Part shown: positions 62,300 to 64,000 of the stretch, piece by piece
Layout: each line of letters opens with the position of its first letter
Numbering within the stretch: the first letter of the stretch is position 1
Source of the DNA: Chamaecrista fasciculata
Taxonomy: Eukaryota > Streptophyta > Magnoliopsida > Fabales > Fabaceae
Direction: 5' to 3'
DNA length: 64,000 nt
NCBI GenBank assembly: GCA_003254925.1
Contig: QANZ01001843.1
Span: 136,575 to 200,574, forward strand
Translations under genes and position numbers: made by a program
The notes under the pieces: generated by a model
What the model saw: only the letters and a program-made list of their open reading frames with translations
Databases searched by the model: none
What the model was told of the DNA's origin: nothing

Positions 62300-63090
62300 A
62301 TGGTTGACAGTAGCTCTAGTGCGAGTGGCCCTAGCTCAAAATCAGATCTTATGGTGGACTCTATCAGTTGACGTGATCTGCTTTACCTCCATGCCTTTGA
62401 CAATCCAAGCTTACAACTGGTTTTTAATTAGCTTACTCTCAACAATTACCTTCTTTAGAGTCGATCGATGTGTGTGGCATTGAAATTCAAAAATAAGCTT
62501 GGTTTCATTTATGGCACCTATACACAACTTGAGGATCTCTCATCTGAAGCCTATCTAAATTGGCGTTTCGTCGATTCGATGGTTATTTCGTGGATTCTCA
62601 ATGTTATGACCAAAGATTTGGTGGAAGCATATTTTTATTCCTCTTCTTCGTGAGCTCTATGGTTGGAGTTGGAGGAGAAGTTCGATGCGAGTGATAAGTC
62701 ACATATCTTCAATCTTAGGAAACAATTAGTTGCAATTGCTCAAGGTACAGATCAGGTAGCTGCTTATTCGAAAAAATTGAAAAAGGTTCGATGAATTAAA
62801 TTGTTTATAGCCTTTACCGAGGCGTATTTGTGGTTGTAATTGTGGAGCTTTCCTTAAGATTGAGGAAATTAAATCTTCTAACATTGTTATGTAATTTCTC
62901 ATTGACACTTTTGAAACTGCTGTTGGTAATGTTTTGATGATGCATGGAGCCTATGTCGCCTTTGAATAAAGTTTACTCTTTGATTTCTCGTGTAGAGAAA
63001 CAAAGATCTGTTTCAGGTTCCAATACTGGAGCCACTGAAGCTAGTGCATTGGTTGTTAAACATAGTGATGCTCACTATACCTTCACATGT
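62300..63090 (+). pseudogene. Degraded Copia-type retrotransposon Gag
   Basis: One frame starting at 62300 reads MVDSSSSASGPSSKSDLMVD, DNPSLQLVFN, LTLNNYLL, ALKFKNKLGFIYGT, YLNWRFVDSMVISWILNVMT and LWLELEEKFDASDK. These are the Copia Gag (UBN2/retrotran_gag) landmarks in order. It is broken by in-frame stops at 62369, 62429, 62456 and 62651, and by a frameshift near 62785, after which DELNCL and PLPRRICGCNCGA appear in another frame. SLISRVEKQRSVSGSNTGAT near 62980-63050 is the Gag C-terminal part. No protease, integrase or reverse transcriptase follows, so only the gag region remains. Confidence 0.8.
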
Positions 63091-63436
63091 AATTGATAAG
63101 TTTCCACGGAAGAAGAAAGATAATGTTAATAAATTTCTATCTTTAAATAAGACTTTCATATCATTCAAAAGTTTCTAACTCTCGTCCTTGTAAGATGAGT
63201 GTTCAAACCTTAATTAAATGTGTCATTTTTTTATTGGCATCCTAGTTTAGCTTTTGTGGGGTTATGCCTTTTGAACAACACAACTCAATGACCAATCAAA
63301 ACTTAAACAATTAATAAGGTGATAAAAATTATAATGAAACTTAATTAAAAGTTTTTTTCCCTCACCTTTCACATATTCTTTTTGTTAACTAAAAAATGGA
63401 AATGGATCCTCAAAAATATAGGTAATGTATATAATA

Positions 63437-63752
63437 AGTTTATGAAGCATGGACACTTTATTTTGACAACGTGTCGCCGTACGACACACACACACGACAC
63501 ATATTCATAAGTTTTAGAATATAATATCAATTTTTTTGTGACTTTATCATGACAAACAATAAAAAATAATATCACATATGACATATTATGAATAGATATT
63601 ATAATTTTTAAAATTTTCATCAAAATTTATGAATTTTTAATTATTTATATACATAAATATATGCCGTGTTGTGTCGTGTAATTTTAAGAATCTAGCGTGT
63701 TAGTATCTCTGTGTAATTTCTCGTATCCGTATAAGTGTCCATGCTTCTTACC
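63437..63752. mobile_element. TIR element with GAAGCATGGACAC ends
   Basis: The left end TATGAAGCATGGACACTTT and the right end AAGTGTCCATGCTTCTTA are mirrors. Inner ACGACACA / TGTGTCGT motifs also pair. It is about 316 bp, AT-rich in the middle and non-coding. Confidence 0.65.
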
Positions 63753-64000
63753 AATAAGTTAATTTATCTGTATGTTTTTTTTCCCTGAAGTTATCTATAT
63801 GATTTGTTACAACGTGCTTTGCAGATTGCAATCTTAAAGCACTGAAATTGAGACGTAAGCTAAATGTAACCGTATTAGATTGAGGATACAAGATTAAGAT
63901 ACTCATTAATAATCACAGTTCATTTTTCTTTCAGAGTTTCAGTGCTCAACGATGTTTCTTTTGAGAGAATATGTGTGTGCTTCGTTCAATAAAAGACAAC
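63753..64000. other. Window edge, no gene seen
   Basis: Non-coding AT-rich sequence that runs off the window. I recognise no exon. Confidence 0.4.

Overview
This window is nuclear DNA from a flowering plant, most likely a core eudicot. The genes are split by GT-AG introns, the spacers are AT-rich and full of small TIR and foldback transposons, and the gene set is typical of dicots. The species cannot be told from the sequence. Single N characters (2049, 6392, 12571, 16956, 18496, 44053) sit in or beside homopolymers, microsatellites or repeats and look like unresolved assembly joins.

Region by region. 0.7-3 kb (+): a gibberellin 2-oxidase. 3.9-5.4 kb (-): a pectin methylesterase without a pro-domain, convergent with it. 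8.1-9.1 and 14.8-16.2 kb (-): two R2R3-MYB genes of the MYB2/62/78/108/112/116 type, a tandem pair separated by transposons. 11.9-12.4 kb (-): a spliced 76-residue gene of unknown function with a housekeeping-type promoter. 16.9-26 kb: a gene-poor block of foldback elements, including a TIR element that carries fragments of two host genes. 26.7-28.3 kb (-): an ARF1-class small GTPase. 30-32.9 kb (-): plastid PII (GLB1), sharing a roughly 260 bp divergent promoter with a DUF952 gene at 33.2-34.4 kb (+). 35.1 kb (+): tRNA-Phe(GAA). 36-45.8 kb (+): a 19-exon WD40 gene resembling WDR6/Trm734. 51.2-52.4 kb (+): S-adenosylmethionine synthetase with a leader intron. 53.9-61.2 kb (-): a long ankyrin- and membrane-anchor-type SPL factor of the SPL1/SPL12 group. 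62.3-63.1 kb: a decayed Copia Gag.

Functional links are loose, as expected in a plant genome: hormone breakdown (GA2ox), wall modification (PME), transcription (MYB, SPL), trafficking (ARF), nitrogen sensing (PII) and methyl-donor supply (SAM synthetase). One suggestive link is tRNA-Phe lying next to the WDR6-like gene, whose relatives help 2'-O-methylate position 34 of tRNA-Phe using SAM. This may be chance.

All exon junctions were read by eye. Each listed gene model keeps an open frame over all junctions. Two models need a GC-AG intron. The most unusual material is the family of foldback elements: different termini share an internal module, and one element has captured gene pieces.
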